64,000 nt of DNA, taken from the NCBI RefSeq assembly GCF_032362555.1, contig NC_083523.1, forward strand, positions 4,997,501 through 5,061,500, written 5' to 3'. Numbering within the stretch: the first letter of the stretch is position 1; every line of letters starts with the position of its first letter. A program made the translations under genes and the position numbers. The notes under the pieces were generated by a model that was given only the letters and a program-made list of their open reading frames with translations, did no database searches and was not told the DNA's origin. The stretch comes from Amyelois transitella. Taxonomy: Eukaryota; Arthropoda; Insecta; Lepidoptera; Pyralidae. Positions 23,453-45,800 of the stretch are shown here, in pieces.

Positions 23453-23977
23453 CTATGTACTTTCAAAAAGTTTAATATATTCTTCATGACTCAACAACTT
23501 GTTCTTTGCCGCCTCTGAATTAGCAATACTGGAAAGAATTATTGCAATATAGCCATTAGCATCTGGCATTTCTTTTAGCAGTTCTGGATGTTTAACCAGC
23601 TGTTCATTGACCTCAATCAGAGTTCCCTTCAAGCCACAAGGAACATCAAAACTACTGCCATCACTGTACTCTATTTTACAAATAATAGAGTTTGGTGTCA
23701 ATATCTGACCACCTTTCTTGCCTTTACCCTTCACAGTATTGTTGAGACGATCCACATTACCAATTGAAAAATTAATGGTGTATTTCATATCTTTCTTGAA
23801 AAAGAAATGGCTCGGAGCCAAGCTCAAAAGTGTAATTCGGTTTGAGTGAAACATGAGCATTATGTCATTGTTCTCTACACCATCAACATTTAGAATATAT
23901 CTTTTACTGAAGTATCTGTCTGTGAACGACTTAACATTGGCTATGTCTGGTATCGAGTCTAAAATCTTGTACTCCAT
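23453..23977 (-). CDS. ABITRAM: ABITRAM/FAM206A (Simiate) family protein
   Basis: A single-exon frame of 174 aa (vertebrate ABITRAM about 180 aa). Recognisable features: SFTDRYFSKRYILN near the N-terminus, HSNRITLLSLAPSHFF, KGKGKKGGQILTPN, CKIEYSDGSSFDVPCGLKG, LIEVNEQLVKHPELL and DANGYIAIIL. These match the family, which has a fold related to the glycine-cleavage H protein. Mammalian Abitram/Simiate binds actin and affects transcription at nuclear speckles; insect function is unknown. The start codon is 14 nt after the CMC2 stop codon on the same strand, which leaves no room for its own promoter, so it is probably the second cistron of a shared mRNA or uses a promoter inside CMC2. Confidence 0.9.
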   Translation of the reverse strand: MEYKILDSIPDIANVKSFTDRYFSKRYILNVDGVENNDIMLMFHSNRITLLSLAPSHFFFKKDMKYTINFSIGNVDRLNNTVKGKGKKGGQILTPNSIICKIEYSDGSSFDVPCGLKGTLIEVNEQLVKHPELLKEMPDANGYIAIILSSIANSEAAKNKLLSHEEYIKLFEST

Positions 23978-23991
23978 ATTATAATAAATGT

Positions 23992-24487
23992 TTATGAACT
24001 GTTTGTTGCTGAAGCAGCTGCCTTCGCTCTCTCTGATGCTAAAATTCGGGCATGAATTTCGGCGTGGCGTTTTCTAGAATCTTCTAAGTTAGCTCTTTGC
24101 CGACGTAGTCTCTCTTGCTTAAGACACCGTCTCATAGCCGAATCATAGTCATTACAATATCCCATAAACTTTCGAAATGGATGCTGTAATCACAATGGTT
24201 TTATTAAAGCACACAAAAATTAAACAAAACGAAGAGTATTAAAAAAATTTGATTGCTTCATGATTCTAACCTGTTCATTTCTTTATATTTATCTATATAA
24301 TTAGTATTAATAGTTTTTGTACTTTAAATGCTTAAGTATCAAGCTGAAACATATAAAAAATTTTAGGTTAAGTCTTGAATTGGTTATTTTAGTATTATTT
24401 TTGTACCTCTGTATGACAGTCCATTAATTTCCTAATCAAAACATTACATTCCTCCGTATGCAAATGTGGCGACAAATCAGTGTGCAT
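23992..24487 (-). CDS. CMC2: COX assembly mitochondrial protein 2 homolog (CMC2), twin CX9C
   Basis: Two exons: 24487-24407 (27 codons) and 24183-23992 (63 codons plus stop), GT-AG, phase 0. The product is 90 aa. It starts [16 protein letters not shown]. It has two CX9C motifs: [11 protein letters not shown] in exon 1 and [11 protein letters not shown] in exon 2 (after FRKFMGYC). This is the CHCH fold of CMC2, which is imported and oxidised by MIA40 in the intermembrane space and acts in copper-dependent cytochrome c oxidase biogenesis. The C-terminal tail is basic then Ala/Ser-rich and longer than in human CMC2 (79 aa). Its stop is 14 nt from the ABITRAM start. A MITE begins 97 bp upstream of its start codon. 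Confidence 0.93.
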
Positions 24488-24583
24488 CCCTTATGTTTTA
24501 ATTATTACCAAATATCGAAGATTTTGTAGTCAACTTTCAGAATCTTGATTTATTTTTATTTGAATTGAGGCAACTTGAGCAAA

Positions 24584-25304
24584 CTATAGTCCATTTCAAC
24601 TAAGATGATCCCCGTGACAGTTCGATTTTGACAATTTGTAGAGATGTTCTACAATGAAATAATTTCGATTGTTTCTGGTAATCGATAATACTTTATATGG
24701 AAATGAAATCGATTTGATTACTACCAAAGCTTTAAAATATATGATTTGTGTTTTTGTATTTAATTGAAAGTTTATAGTTCATAAATGCATTTTATTAAAT
24801 GTATGTTTTACACAGTGGTTATTAGGTAAAATGAAACAAAATTTGAATAGTATTTTTTTTATTCACTATCTGAGAAATAGAAACACAACTCAACAATAAC
24901 CAACAGTAACAATAACCGAAAACCACGCAAAGATCAATGAAAACACAACTCGCATACAAGGCTGATGCACTCGTACTGACGCGATTGATAAGCGATGACA
25001 AGATGGCCGGCGATTATGTATTGTCCCAGCTCTACGTTATTTCCACGTTCCGTTCTACGTACACGAGTTGCGCAGGTATTTTAAAAAATATATATTTTTA
25101 TTTTCTATTTTGTTAATTTAAAGTAAGCGATACTGTTTTTGTTTTATAAGTTTAAGATGTTTAATTTTAATAAGTTTCGTAATGACGCCGCGATAAAATG
25201 AAAAAATTATACAATTAAATTATTTTTGTTTGTTAAAAATAAAATGCGTAATTCAGAACACGGTGAAATGTCACGGGGATCATCTTAGTTGAAATGGACT
25301 ATAG
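24584..25304. mobile_element. MITE with perfect 36-bp terminal inverted repeats
   Basis: Bases 24584-24619 and 25269-25304 are exact reverse complements (36/36), starting CTATAGTCCATTTCAAC. Reading the ends as TAGTCC with TA on each side gives a TA target-site duplication, as in Tc1/mariner-type MITEs. The 721-bp element has no transposase. Its left end is 97 bp upstream of the CMC2 start, so the CMC2-ABITRAM promoter either lies in that 97 bp or inside the element. Confidence 0.8.
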
Positions 25305-25882
25305 ATCTTTTTTTCTTTTTCCATATAAAAATGACAATTTTGACATGTGTCAATACAAATGTCACAATGTCATGCAGACATTGATAGGATAGGTTTTTTT
25401 ATTGATGTAGATGATTGATACAGATGTAGACGTGGGTAGGGATTGAACTGATAGAAATTATGCCAAAACTTGTATATGTCGCAGAGAAATGAGGATATCA
25501 GAGATTTCACGAAATCTCTAGGTATACCACGAAATCACGGAAGATGGTGAATATTCCTATTTAATACATCTTCTAACTAAAAAAATATTAGTGATATGAC
25601 AAAATACTATTTTAATCTGATATATCATTTCACTCATATAAATCTAGTGAAATAAAGAATGAAAAAGGTTCGTGCTAAGTCCTTTTAAAAGTACTTACAT
25701 AATCATTAACCTAACCTAACCATTTTTTTTTTCGGACAATATATATATAAATTTAAGAAATAATAAATTAATTGTCAATTTTATCATTATGTTCTTATCA
25801 TTCAATTGTCAATATTATCTTATCAATATTATCATTATGTACTTACTTATCATTAAATTAATTGTCAATATTATCATTACTA

Positions 25883-26161
25883 TTATAAATTTACCCTGTC
25901 ATTAAGGAATTCATTAAGACTATAATAACATTTATTGTTTAAAAAATTTTTGAGCCCTTTTTTAAATCTATGTATCGGCAATTCTTTTAATGCTAAAGAC
26001 AATTTGTTATATATTTTCGGCGCTACACCAAAAATATTATTATGCATTAGTTTCGTTTTGCATTGCCGAATACATAATCTGCTATTATATCTTCTTCTGC
26101 GGTTGTTTATGTCTGATAGCTTAGGGAACAGGTATGGATTCATTTTTACAAATACTGCCAT
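25883..26161 (-). pseudogene. C-terminal remnant of a non-LTR retrotransposon reverse transcriptase ORF
   Basis: A 92-aa frame with IFGVAPKIYNKLSLALKEL and FKKGLKNFLNNKCYYSLNEFL, which matches the C-terminal tail of lepidopteran jockey-like ORF2 proteins. No catalytic domain remains. Simple TTGTCAATATTATCATTA tandem units follow on its 3' side (25770-25880). Confidence 0.55.
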
Positions 26162-26306
26162 CGCCTACCGCTTCGTTGCCAGGAGCATGAGCCGCCCTCG
26201 CTCATATTCAAGACGCGGCGGCCGCTTCCACGGCGGCTTCCTTCCGCTCCCACTTGTGTCCGTTTGGGTAGAGAGATACATTGGACGATTTTTACTCGGA
26301 GGTATT

Positions 26307-26371
26307 CACTAAATTAAATCTAGTGAAATGTCAGAAAAACGGTCTGACATTTCACTAGATTTAATTTAGTG
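26307..26371. repeat. Perfect 28-bp inverted repeat with 9-nt loop
   Basis: The arm at 26307-26334 is the exact reverse complement of 26344-26371; the loop is AAAAACGGT. It lies within the foldback element. A related AAATCTAGTGAAAT piece is near 25642, suggesting this was part of the element's inner repeat. Confidence 0.8.
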
Positions 26372-26688
26372 AAACGACATTTCACTGACTATTTTATTAA
26401 GAAGGCGTCGTAAATAAGAATATTCAACATATGCCGTGATTTCGTGATATCCCTAGGGATTTCGCGAAATCTCTGGTTACTTCATTTTCCTGCGACTTAT
26501 ATATGTAACTTGTGTATATACGTGTATCAAAGCAAGACATCATGTTTAATCATTTAAACGTTTATATGTATACTTTCCTTCTGTATAAAAACGGGTTATG
26601 TAATTAGCTTATATTTCTTCCACCGATCCGATCCGGTAGACAAAGCACTTCTACTTTCTACTTTTGTTTATATTATGACTAGCTGACC

Positions 26689-27776
26689 CGCGCAACTTCG
26701 TTTGCAAAAGAAAGATACCTATTCTATTAAGTTCTTTTTCTGAACTTATCTTACCTTAAATTACGATTTTTTTTTTAATTTAATTATTTCCCTAATATTA
26801 AATTGACCTAACTTTAAATTTTAACCAAAATCTTAATAGAAAATATCAATCCATAAATTACGGTTTTATATTTTAAAAAACTAATCTTACTAATAAGTGC
26901 GATTTAATACTAACCTTAGAATACAATACCTACTATTATCATACAATTATTGTTGTCGCGCTGAAAAGCACGTTTTATTTTTCTCAAAGAGCTGCGATAA
27001 ATAAACGCGTCCGATCGCTTCCAATTTCAAAGTGCTAATGGGGAGCCGCTGTTTTTTTTTTTTTTTGACTATGAGAACATAGTTTGCCTGAGGGGCATTT
27101 ACTATTACAGCGGGACGTTTTTAGGCGAGGGCTTGACGCTCCTCCTAACAGCCTTATCGGGGAGCCGCTGCCGCCGACGCGCTATTTATAGGGACGCTGC
27201 CCCCGCCGCCGCGGCCGGCCCGTACCGTGCCGCAATACTAATATCGTGATATCTCCTAAACTATATGTCTAAATAACACACTGTAAACTGCAAAAATAAT
27301 CTAAATTAAATGCTCGTGATGATGAACTTACTTATTTTGATAAGGATATATGTATTATTGGTTATATCACCAGTTAAACATCACCCAACGAATTAAATGT
27401 TTTTTAATACAGAAAAGTAGTTTTTGTGACTTAAATAAAAAAGCTGGATATATGTCATCGCGGACTTTTTTGTAGAACTAATAAAGACCAATGTTTTTGC
27501 TATACATTGTTCTTACTTGTATCCAACGGTATAAGCGGCGCACGCACAAATGCAATCTTCAATTAGATTTTTTTTCTGACTTCTTGGACATAAATCGCTA
27601 TAACTCAGCTAATATAGTTTCAATGTATTTCAATTATATATAAAAACCTGTCGGAGAAAATACTCTTTCTATTAGTGAAAACCGCATCAAAATCCGTTGC
27701 GTAGTTTTAAAGTTTTATGCATACGAAGGGACTACAGACAAAATGGGCGACTTTGTTTTATACTACCTATGTAGTG
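26689..27776 (-). mobile_element. Helitron-like element
   Basis: On the minus strand it begins TCACTACATAGGTAGTATAA (about 27776) and ends with GAAGTTGCGCGGGTCAGCTAG, i.e. a 5' TC and a 3' CTAG terminus at 26689-26692. These are the usual ends of lepidopteran Helitron-like elements, with no TIR or TSD. No Rep/helicase ORF, so non-autonomous. A short retro-insert is nested at 27052-27158. Confidence 0.6.
27052..27158 (-). mobile_element. Short retroelement insertion with 12-bp TSD
   Basis: A 107-bp insert with a T-tract at its left end (poly(A) of a minus-strand copy) is flanked by the identical dodecamer GGGGAGCCGCTG at 27040-27051 and 27159-27170. The body carries GAGGGGCATTTACTATTACA, recognisable from lepidopteran LINE/SINE tails. 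It sits inside the Helitron-like element. Confidence 0.8.
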
Positions 27777-28292
27777 ATGAACTTGATGATCGCGAAAATA
27801 TCTTCTTCCGCAGTAAACCACAGTAAACTGTAAATTCAGAAATCGATATCATTCACAAACCCTTCATTATTTAGGTTTCTCATTATTATTACCCGGGAAC
27901 AGGGTATCAGGGTTAGGGTAATAATCCTGGAATTTCCTGGAATTTTCTACAGAATTCGCACGGTATCTTTATACTTAAGTTGTTTGGGAAAATGAAAAAC
28001 AAATCTTTTTTTATCTTTTATTTTTACTTAAATAGTCACATTGTCTCTCGTATTTAACCAAACAAGAAGTAAGGCAGAGACCGCGTATGATAGATAATAA
28101 ATTATTAGTCCTAATGTAGAAGGAACTCACTTCAATAAATAAAATAACAATGTTCACTAACAAACTTTAACATAATGACTAGATTAATTTATCGTATTTT
28201 TGAGACTTGTTTTAAACAATGTTAATTAGGAAGTTGGAAATTGTCTTGCATTTTATCTTCTCTAACCACTAATAAACGCGCGAAGAAAATCA

Positions 28293-28298
28293 TTTATT
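28293..28298 (-). terminator. Sarcalumenin poly(A) signal
   Basis: AATAAA on the minus strand about 240 nt beyond the stop codon (28537-28539). The interval between is AT-rich without other features. Confidence 0.45.
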
Positions 28299-28536
28299 CC
28301 ATCATTCGTACAACATCTATTACAAAAACAGGAACAAGCGAGTATTCAAGCAAAATAATACAAAAGTATAAATAAATAAATACAGAAATGCGATTGTAAC
28401 AAAAAATTAAATAAAACATTGACGCCCGATTAGATAAGAAATGCAAAATGTGCCCAAAATAAGTCCAATTAATTGACTAAAATTAAAAAAGCGGGTGTTA
28501 AGTGTGGCGCGTGGGGTTCGTTCGTTCGCGTGAACA

Positions 28537-40313
<11,777 letters not shown>

Positions 40314-41299
40314 TTTGTTAAGTTCAGCCCGTTGTCGGGCTATAAGTCATTTGCACTCACACTCGCGCACCCGGTCGACAGATCTACGAAAACACATCAC
40401 CACGAACCACTTAGATTCGAATAGCATTCCCATAGGAACGCTACTCGAGCCAAAGATCCATTAAACCGCGATTAAACAACCAGCGTGGGTGGCAACAATA
40501 TGAATAAAATGATAATCAGTTATTTAATAGCGTCGGGTTAACCACGGTTTAATGGCGAAGTGATATTGGTTGCGACGACGGTAATACGCGACACTGAATG
40601 TAAGTCGGGGATCGTACTCTATTTCCGGAGACAGCACAGCATCGCTGGTCGGAGGGGTACTGGCGCGGCGGCGAGGCGCTCCCCACGCGGACTCTCACGA
40701 GTTTCAGGCCGGTACGAGTGCCAAGTGCGGCCCACGAGCACGACACGCCGCGCCGCCCGCGACCCTCGCCGACGGCCACCACCAGCTGAAGCGAGACAAC
40801 TTCTTACACACATAGCACTTCAGCCCATTCATCTCCTACCAAGTAGGACCATCAGAGGGGTAGAAAAGTACTCATAAAATTAAGTTTTCATGATTCATGA
40901 GACAAGCATAACATCGTCACATCTAGATCGTGCCACAAACTCATGTGTGCTGTTTATCCGACCGCTGACCGCCACTTTTTTCGGCTTTTTGTCATAACGA
41001 GGGAGAACCAAAACAAATGGGTTAACATTAGTGAATATAGGGTTGGAACAATTAATATGGGTGCCGCAGATCTTCCGTCAATCCCACAGCATTCAGTAAA
41101 TTTAATATTGCTGTATAGAGACGTTTGAAGCAATACTTAGATGTACTATTCCGGGAATTGGATTCCTTACGATTACCACCGCACACTGGAAAAAGTTATT
41201 GACGAAAGGAATTGTTTCACGACGTTCAACTTAGAATGATAATTGTCACCAGAAAATTGCGGTGAAATTACGCCAGTCAATTAAAAAAGTAATCCAAGG
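40314..41299 (-). promoter_or_regulatory. Upstream/promoter region of sarcalumenin
   Basis: A GC-rich block at about 40610-40800, unlike the AT-rich surroundings, lies 300-500 bp upstream of the signal-peptide exon. It may be a promoter or a non-coding first exon. Short open frames here have no recognisable protein. No TATA or initiator could be assigned with confidence. Confidence 0.3.
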
Positions 41300-41818
41300 T
41301 TTAGGATGATAGGTAATGGTATGCAATGCCTACCTTGGGTTCCCGGCTTCAGTCAGTGGCAAATAATAGTCCAACTGCAGTTCACTTTGTTTATTCTTGA
41401 ATACACATTTATACGGTAGCACAAGCATAAATAGTTGAAGCATAGGGTTGAAGGAGAATAGAGAAAATTTACAACACACAAGGAAAAGCGAAAGAAAAGA
41501 AACAGTTATAAAGCAAACGTAAAAAAATGTGGCGCGTAAACCGAGAAAAATTCTAGGTGAACAGCGGTGAAGCGCATGCGTGCGTACTTTTTTATTTCGT
41601 ATGAATTTCGACTGGCGAGCGCGCGACAGCATGTGTATGGTTCCACTGCATTATTTTAATGACGATACGGTAAGAGTGATATCGTATTAAGTAATAAATA
41701 TATAAATATGTATTTATTTGTGTAACTGTTTTTAATATATTATAAGTGATATCTAGGTCTTGTTTATGAGTTGTATGTGTTAGGTATAATTTATTTAGTT
41801 TGTGTATATGTGCCTACA
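41300..41818 (-). repeat. 3' LTR
   Basis: 519 bp, downstream LTR of the minus-strand element. Matches 45801-46319 base for base by eye with a constant offset of 4501. On the element strand it starts TGTAGGCACA and ends ATCATCCTAAA, so it is TG...AA rather than TG...CA. Confidence 0.95.
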
Positions 41819-41831
41819 TCACCCCCCTCCA
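41819..41831 (-). other. Polypurine tract
   Basis: On the element strand CTGGAGGGGGGTGA lies directly before the 3' LTR TG, as expected for the plus-strand DNA priming site. It is 7 bases from the pol stop codon (41839-41841). Confidence 0.8.
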
Positions 41832-41838
41832 GAGACCG

Positions 41839-44800
41839 TCAAGGGCGATAGAAATCTGGAAAATTCACACGTCGCCCCGAACGGGTGATATAATCTTTTT
41901 GGGTATTAGGTGGGAATATATCGGAATGAGGGATAGGGTCTGCTAAGATGAAAGCAGGTTTAAGTCTGTCTATCGAAACTGTCACCTCTTTGTTATTGTA
42001 AAAAATTTTAAAATATTTATCTCTTTTACTTATTACTTTGTGTGGCCCTGAGTAGGCAGGTTGAAGCGAACCTCGTACGGTGTCGTCTCTAAGGAAGACA
42101 TGGGTACTGGTTGCCAATTCCTTATACACAAAGGGTTTTTGTGGCGCCATGTGATGCGAGGTTGGTAAAGGTCGTAGATGTTTAGCGATTTTTCTTATGC
42201 GGGCTGTGAACTCTGTAACATCAGTAGTAGTGGGAACGTCAGGTTCGAAGAACTCACCAGGCAGGCGTAACGACTCGCCATAAACCAGTTCAGCTGCCGA
42301 GGCCTGCAAATCTTCTTTAAAGGCCGTTCTTACGCCAAGCAGAACCCATGGCAGTGATTCCGTCCAGCTGCCATCAGCATGACAAACTATTGCTGCCTTG
42401 AGCTGTCTGTGAAACCGTTCAATCAGACCGTTGCACGCCGGATGGTAGGCTGTCGTTCTTTTATGTTCGAAGCCCGTCATTTTGGATAGGTATCCGAATA
42501 AGGCGGATTCAAATTGACGGCCACGGTCAGTAACGATAACCGTCGGGCAGCCAAAACGAGCTATCCAGTTTGATAGAAAAGCTTTGGCAACGGTTTCGGC
42601 AGTGATGTCAACTAATGGTATTGCTTCTGGCCATCTTGTAAACCGGTCAATCGCCGTCAGGCAGTACCTATAACCCTGGGATACCGGGAGAGGACCTACC
42701 AAATCTATATGGATTTGGGTAAATCTTGCTCGTGGTAGTTTGTACGTACCGAGTGGAGAATTCACATGCCGCGTAACTTTAGCACGTTGGCACGCGATAC
42801 AGGCTCGTGCCCATTCCCTGCAATCTTTCTTTACGCCTGGCCAGACGAACCTTTCGGAGACTAACTTAGCCGACGCGTTGGGACCAGGGTGGCTCAAAGA
42901 ATGTAAAGAGTCAAATACTTGCCTGCGTAAGACACCTGTCACGAACGGTCTGGGAGTTGTGGTACTTACGTCGCAGGACAAAGGTAAATCACATCCAGGT
43001 ACTTTTAACTGTTCAAGACGTAGTGAAGATCCTTCCTCAATAAGTTTAATTAGTTCTGGATCAGAGGCTTGGCATTTGGCTAAATGCTCGAGATTAATCG
43101 GTTCGCTCAATTCTTCAACGCGCGAAAGTGTATCTGCAACTACATTATCTTTTCCAGATATGTGGCGAATGTCGGTAGTGAATTGAGCGATGTAATCTAA
43201 ATGTCTGTACTGCCTAGGGGAACAGTTAGTTTTCCTCTCGTGAAAAGCAAAACTGATCGGCTTATGGTCAGTGTAAATGGTAAAATGCCTAGCCTCAAGC
43301 ATGTGTTTAAAATATTTAATGGCCTCATAAATGGCTAACAATTCTCTATCATAGGGTGAATACTTTACCTGCGACGGGCTAAGCTTTCTTGAGAAGAAGG
43401 CCAATGGCTCCCAAACACCGTCCTTTAACTGCTGGAGAACAGCTCCAAGAGCTTTGTCAGAAGCGTCTGTTACCAAAGCTAGCTTGGCAGAGCAATCTGG
43501 ATGGGCCAGCAATGCAGCATTGGCAAGTGCTTCCTTGCAGGACTCAAAAGCTGTAAGGGAATCACCTGTTAGGCTTATTGGGTGAGAACCTTTTACAGCT
43601 CCCGTCAATAAAGCATTCAAGGGTGCTTGAGTTGATGCAGCCCGAGGCAGGAATCTCCTGTAAAAATTTAGCATACCTAAAAATCTCCTAAGCTGACGGA
43701 TGTTGGTAGGAATAGGAAAGTCTTTTATTGCCTGAACTTTAGCATCCGTTGGTTTTGTGCCGTGTTCCGAGATATGGTAACCAAGAAAGGTTACCTCAGA
43801 TGCACCAAGAACACATTTGGATGTATTAATGAGCATACCGTAGTCTTTAAGCTTCTTAAAGATTATACGGAGATGCTCTTCATGCTCGTCATCCGACCTA
43901 GAAAAAACGATATAGTCATCCAAATAACAGTACACAAAATCGAGTCCCCGTGTCATTTCGTCAACAAATCTTTGGAAAGTTTGGCCTGCGTTTCGTAGTC
44001 CAAATGTCATGAAAGGAAATTCATATAGTCCGAAGGGTGTTGTGATGGCGGTCTTCTGCACATCGTCCGGATTGACAGGTATCTGATTATAGGCTTTTAA
44101 AAGATCCAAAGTACTGAAAATTTTGCAGCCTGAAATGCTGTGAGCAAAATCATGGATGTGCCTAATCGGATACCTATCAGGTATGGTACGAGCATTAAGA
44201 AGTCGATAGTCTCCGCAAGGGCGCCAACCATTATCTTTTTTGGGGGCCAAGTGTAATGGCGAAGACCACGGACTCTCAGAGGGACGCGCCGTACCATTAG
44301 CTAACATAGCTCGAAATTCGTCGCGGGCTATTTTTAATTTGTCAGGGGCCAGACGACGGGGGGAAGAAGAAACTGGAGGACCTGGGGTTGTGCGAATATA
44401 GTGAACAGTGTTGTGTGGCGTAGTGTTTTGTATACCGGCTGGTCTGGTAATTTCCGGAAATTCGTTAAGAATTTTATGATAACGAGAATCACCAGTCAAG
44501 ATTTTGACAGAATAAATATCATTACAATTAGGTACAGTGGCTATAGAAGATATTGAGGTTGTATTATCAATTAATCTCTTATTTCTACAGTCTACAATCA
44601 AATTGTAAAAGTTTAAAAAATCTACTCCAATTATTGGCCTTGTAACATCGGCAACAACAAAACGCCAGCTATAATTCCTACGTAAGCCAAAATCTAAATT
44701 AAAGTAAATATAACCGTACGTAGAAATGTTAGAACCATTTGCTGCACTTAAATTAAAGTCTGTTTTCGCACGACGATCACGCAGGGCCGATCGAGGAAAG

Positions 44801-44904
44801 ACGCAGAGATCGCTTCCGGTGTCGATCAAAAACTGCAGCCTTGATGTTCGATCGGTGATAAACAGGCGACCAGTGGAAGAAGGAGGGCAATCGTCGGCCA
44901 CCAT
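41839..44904 (-). CDS. pol: Pol polyprotein (protease, RT, RNase H, integrase)
   Basis: An intact 1021-aa frame beginning [10 protein letters not shown]. Protease active site LIDTGSD (DTG 28-30). Reverse transcriptase with [10 protein letters not shown] and YLDD at 327-330. RNase H with TDASD (479-483) and YTDHKPI (544-550). Integrase with an HHCC finger (H668, H672, C702, C705), catalytic D734, D793 and E829, and a C-terminal chromatin-facing tail without an obvious chromodomain. No internal stops or frameshifts. Start and gag stop overlap as TAATG, so translation by termination-reinitiation is likely rather than ribosomal frameshifting. Confidence 0.95.
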   Translation of the reverse strand: MVADDCPPSSTGRLFITDRTSRLQFLIDTGSDLCVFPRSALRDRRAKTDFNLSAANGSNISTYGYIYFNLDFGLRRNYSWRFVVADVTRPIIGVDFLNFYNLIVDCRNKRLIDNTTSISSIATVPNCNDIYSVKILTGDSRYHKILNEFPEITRPAGIQNTTPHNTVHYIRTTPGPPVSSSPRRLAPDKLKIARDEFRAMLANGTARPSESPWSSPLHLAPKKDNGWRPCGDYRLLNARTIPDRYPIRHIHDFAHSISGCKIFSTLDLLKAYNQIPVNPDDVQKTAITTPFGLYEFPFMTFGLRNAGQTFQRFVDEMTRGLDFVYCYLDDYIVFSRSDDEHEEHLRIIFKKLKDYGMLINTSKCVLGASEVTFLGYHISEHGTKPTDAKVQAIKDFPIPTNIRQLRRFLGMLNFYRRFLPRAASTQAPLNALLTGAVKGSHPISLTGDSLTAFESCKEALANAALLAHPDCSAKLALVTDASDKALGAVLQQLKDGVWEPLAFFSRKLSPSQVKYSPYDRELLAIYEAIKYFKHMLEARHFTIYTDHKPISFAFHERKTNCSPRQYRHLDYIAQFTTDIRHISGKDNVVADTLSRVEELSEPINLEHLAKCQASDPELIKLIEEGSSLRLEQLKVPGCDLPLSCDVSTTTPRPFVTGVLRRQVFDSLHSLSHPGPNASAKLVSERFVWPGVKKDCREWARACIACQRAKVTRHVNSPLGTYKLPRARFTQIHIDLVGPLPVSQGYRYCLTAIDRFTRWPEAIPLVDITAETVAKAFLSNWIARFGCPTVIVTDRGRQFESALFGYLSKMTGFEHKRTTAYHPACNGLIERFHRQLKAAIVCHADGSWTESLPWVLLGVRTAFKEDLQASAAELVYGESLRLPGEFFEPDVPTTTDVTEFTARIRKIAKHLRPLPTSHHMAPQKPFVYKELATSTHVFLRDDTVRGSLQPAYSGPHKVISKRDKYFKIFYNNKEVTVSIDRLKPAFILADPIPHSDIFPPNTQKDYITRSGRRVNFPDFYRP

Positions 44905-45779
44905 TATCGACTGCCCTTGGAGTTTCCCGCTGAGTAATCACAGGGCAAGATGCAACGATTGGCCTTTTCTCCAAATTTTGCGTGATACCAGCATAGCGGG
45001 AACTTCTGGTAGTTGGAATGGGACCGCTGCCTTGATCGGGACTTGCTATGGGTGGGACGTCGTGAACTTCGCTCTCTAGACCGTCCGCTCCTTGTTGTCA
45101 AGTCCTGAAGTCTTCTTCGGAGATGCGCAACTTCCTTCTTTAATTCTTCAACCTCGGAAATCTGGTTTTGCTGACTCATTGATGCGACCTTTGGCATTGT
45201 TGAAGTCAGGTCGTTTACTCGATCCGCCAGGTCTGCAAGATCGTCGGGATGAGCAGTAGCAGGTTGGCTTGCAAGTATGGTTTGGATACTATGTGGAAGA
45301 CGGCTAATCCATATAGTTTTTAAGAAATCATCTGGCACATCCAGGCCGGCCAATCCCTTCAGATGCCGTAGAAATTGTGAAGGTTTCCGATCGCCGAGCT
45401 CTTCATGCATTAAAAGTTGTTTCAGTTTATTTTCGTTTGATGCTGTAAGGCGCTTTATTAATTCTGCTTTTAGTTTCTCGTATCTACCGACTGCTGGTGG
45501 GCTAATAATAATGTCTTTCACTTCTCGGGAATACTTGTTATCGAGTTGGCTGATTACATAATTGAATTTCGTAGCGTCACTTGTAATTCCCGAAATCGCA
45601 AATTGTCCCTCCACTTGCGCGAACCAAATTTCTGGTTCTTCAGGCCAGAATGGTGGGACTCGCACGGACACCTTATAAATACCACCAGTACGGGACGAAT
45701 CTTGTCCGTCATTTTTCTCGTCCGACTCGCGTTCCGTGGAAACGCGCTCCTCGCGTGCATCATGAAATCTCTTTTCCAT
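44904..45779 (-). CDS. gag: Gag polyprotein of the LTR retrotransposon
   Basis: I chose the Met at 45779 ([10 protein letters not shown] follows). It gives 291 aa and starts just after the PBS; a longer in-frame Met at 45827 would lie inside the LTR. The N-terminal half resembles insect gypsy capsid ([19 protein letters not shown], then [20 protein letters not shown]). A predicted coiled coil and Arg/Ser-rich basic region follow. The last segment [18 protein letters not shown] is the CHCC zinc finger of the CsRn1 group in place of a CCHC knuckle. The stop codon TAA shares its last A with the pol ATG. Confidence 0.92.
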   Translation of the reverse strand: MEKRFHDAREERVSTERESDEKNDGQDSSRTGGIYKVSVRVPPFWPEEPEIWFAQVEGQFAISGITSDATKFNYVISQLDNKYSREVKDIIISPPAVGRYEKLKAELIKRLTASNENKLKQLLMHEELGDRKPSQFLRHLKGLAGLDVPDDFLKTIWISRLPHSIQTILASQPATAHPDDLADLADRVNDLTSTMPKVASMSQQNQISEVEELKKEVAHLRRRLQDLTTRSGRSRERSSRRPTHSKSRSRQRSHSNYQKFPLCWYHAKFGEKANRCILPCDYSAGNSKGSR

Positions 45780-45781
45780 TG

Positions 45782-45799
45782 TTCCAGACGGGGTCACCA
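45782..45799 (-). other. Primer binding site complementary to tRNA-Trp 3' end
   Basis: One base after the 5' LTR the element strand reads TGGTGACCCCGTCTGGAA. TGGTGACCCCG is complementary to an acceptor end ...CGGGGTCA-CCA, as in eukaryotic tRNA-Trp. This primer is characteristic of the CsRn1 group. Confidence 0.75.
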
Positions 45800-45800
45800 A

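Larger units (their letters stand above)
25469..26512. mobile_element. Foldback-type element with long imperfect inverted ends
   Basis: The left end (25469-25560) and the reverse complement of the right end (26405-26512) align. Both contain ATATGTCGCAG-like sequence, then CAGAGATTTCRCGAAATC, CTAGG and CACGAAATCACGG. The motif GAGATTTCRCGAAATCTC is itself nearly palindromic. Inside are a LINE remnant (25883-26161) and a perfect hairpin (26307-26371). Exact ends and TSD are not resolved. Confidence 0.6.

Noticed and set aside
40549-40877. Overlapping Arg-rich frames upstream of sarcalumenin
   Set aside because: Caused by local GC richness; frames on both strands are equally open and none resembles a protein.
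41330-41632. 100-aa frame present twice (also 45831-46133)
   Set aside because: It is LTR sequence, so duplication is expected; no protein similarity and no codon-like pattern.
42740-43186. Plus-strand 148-aa frame
   Set aside because: Antisense shadow inside the retrotransposon pol gene.
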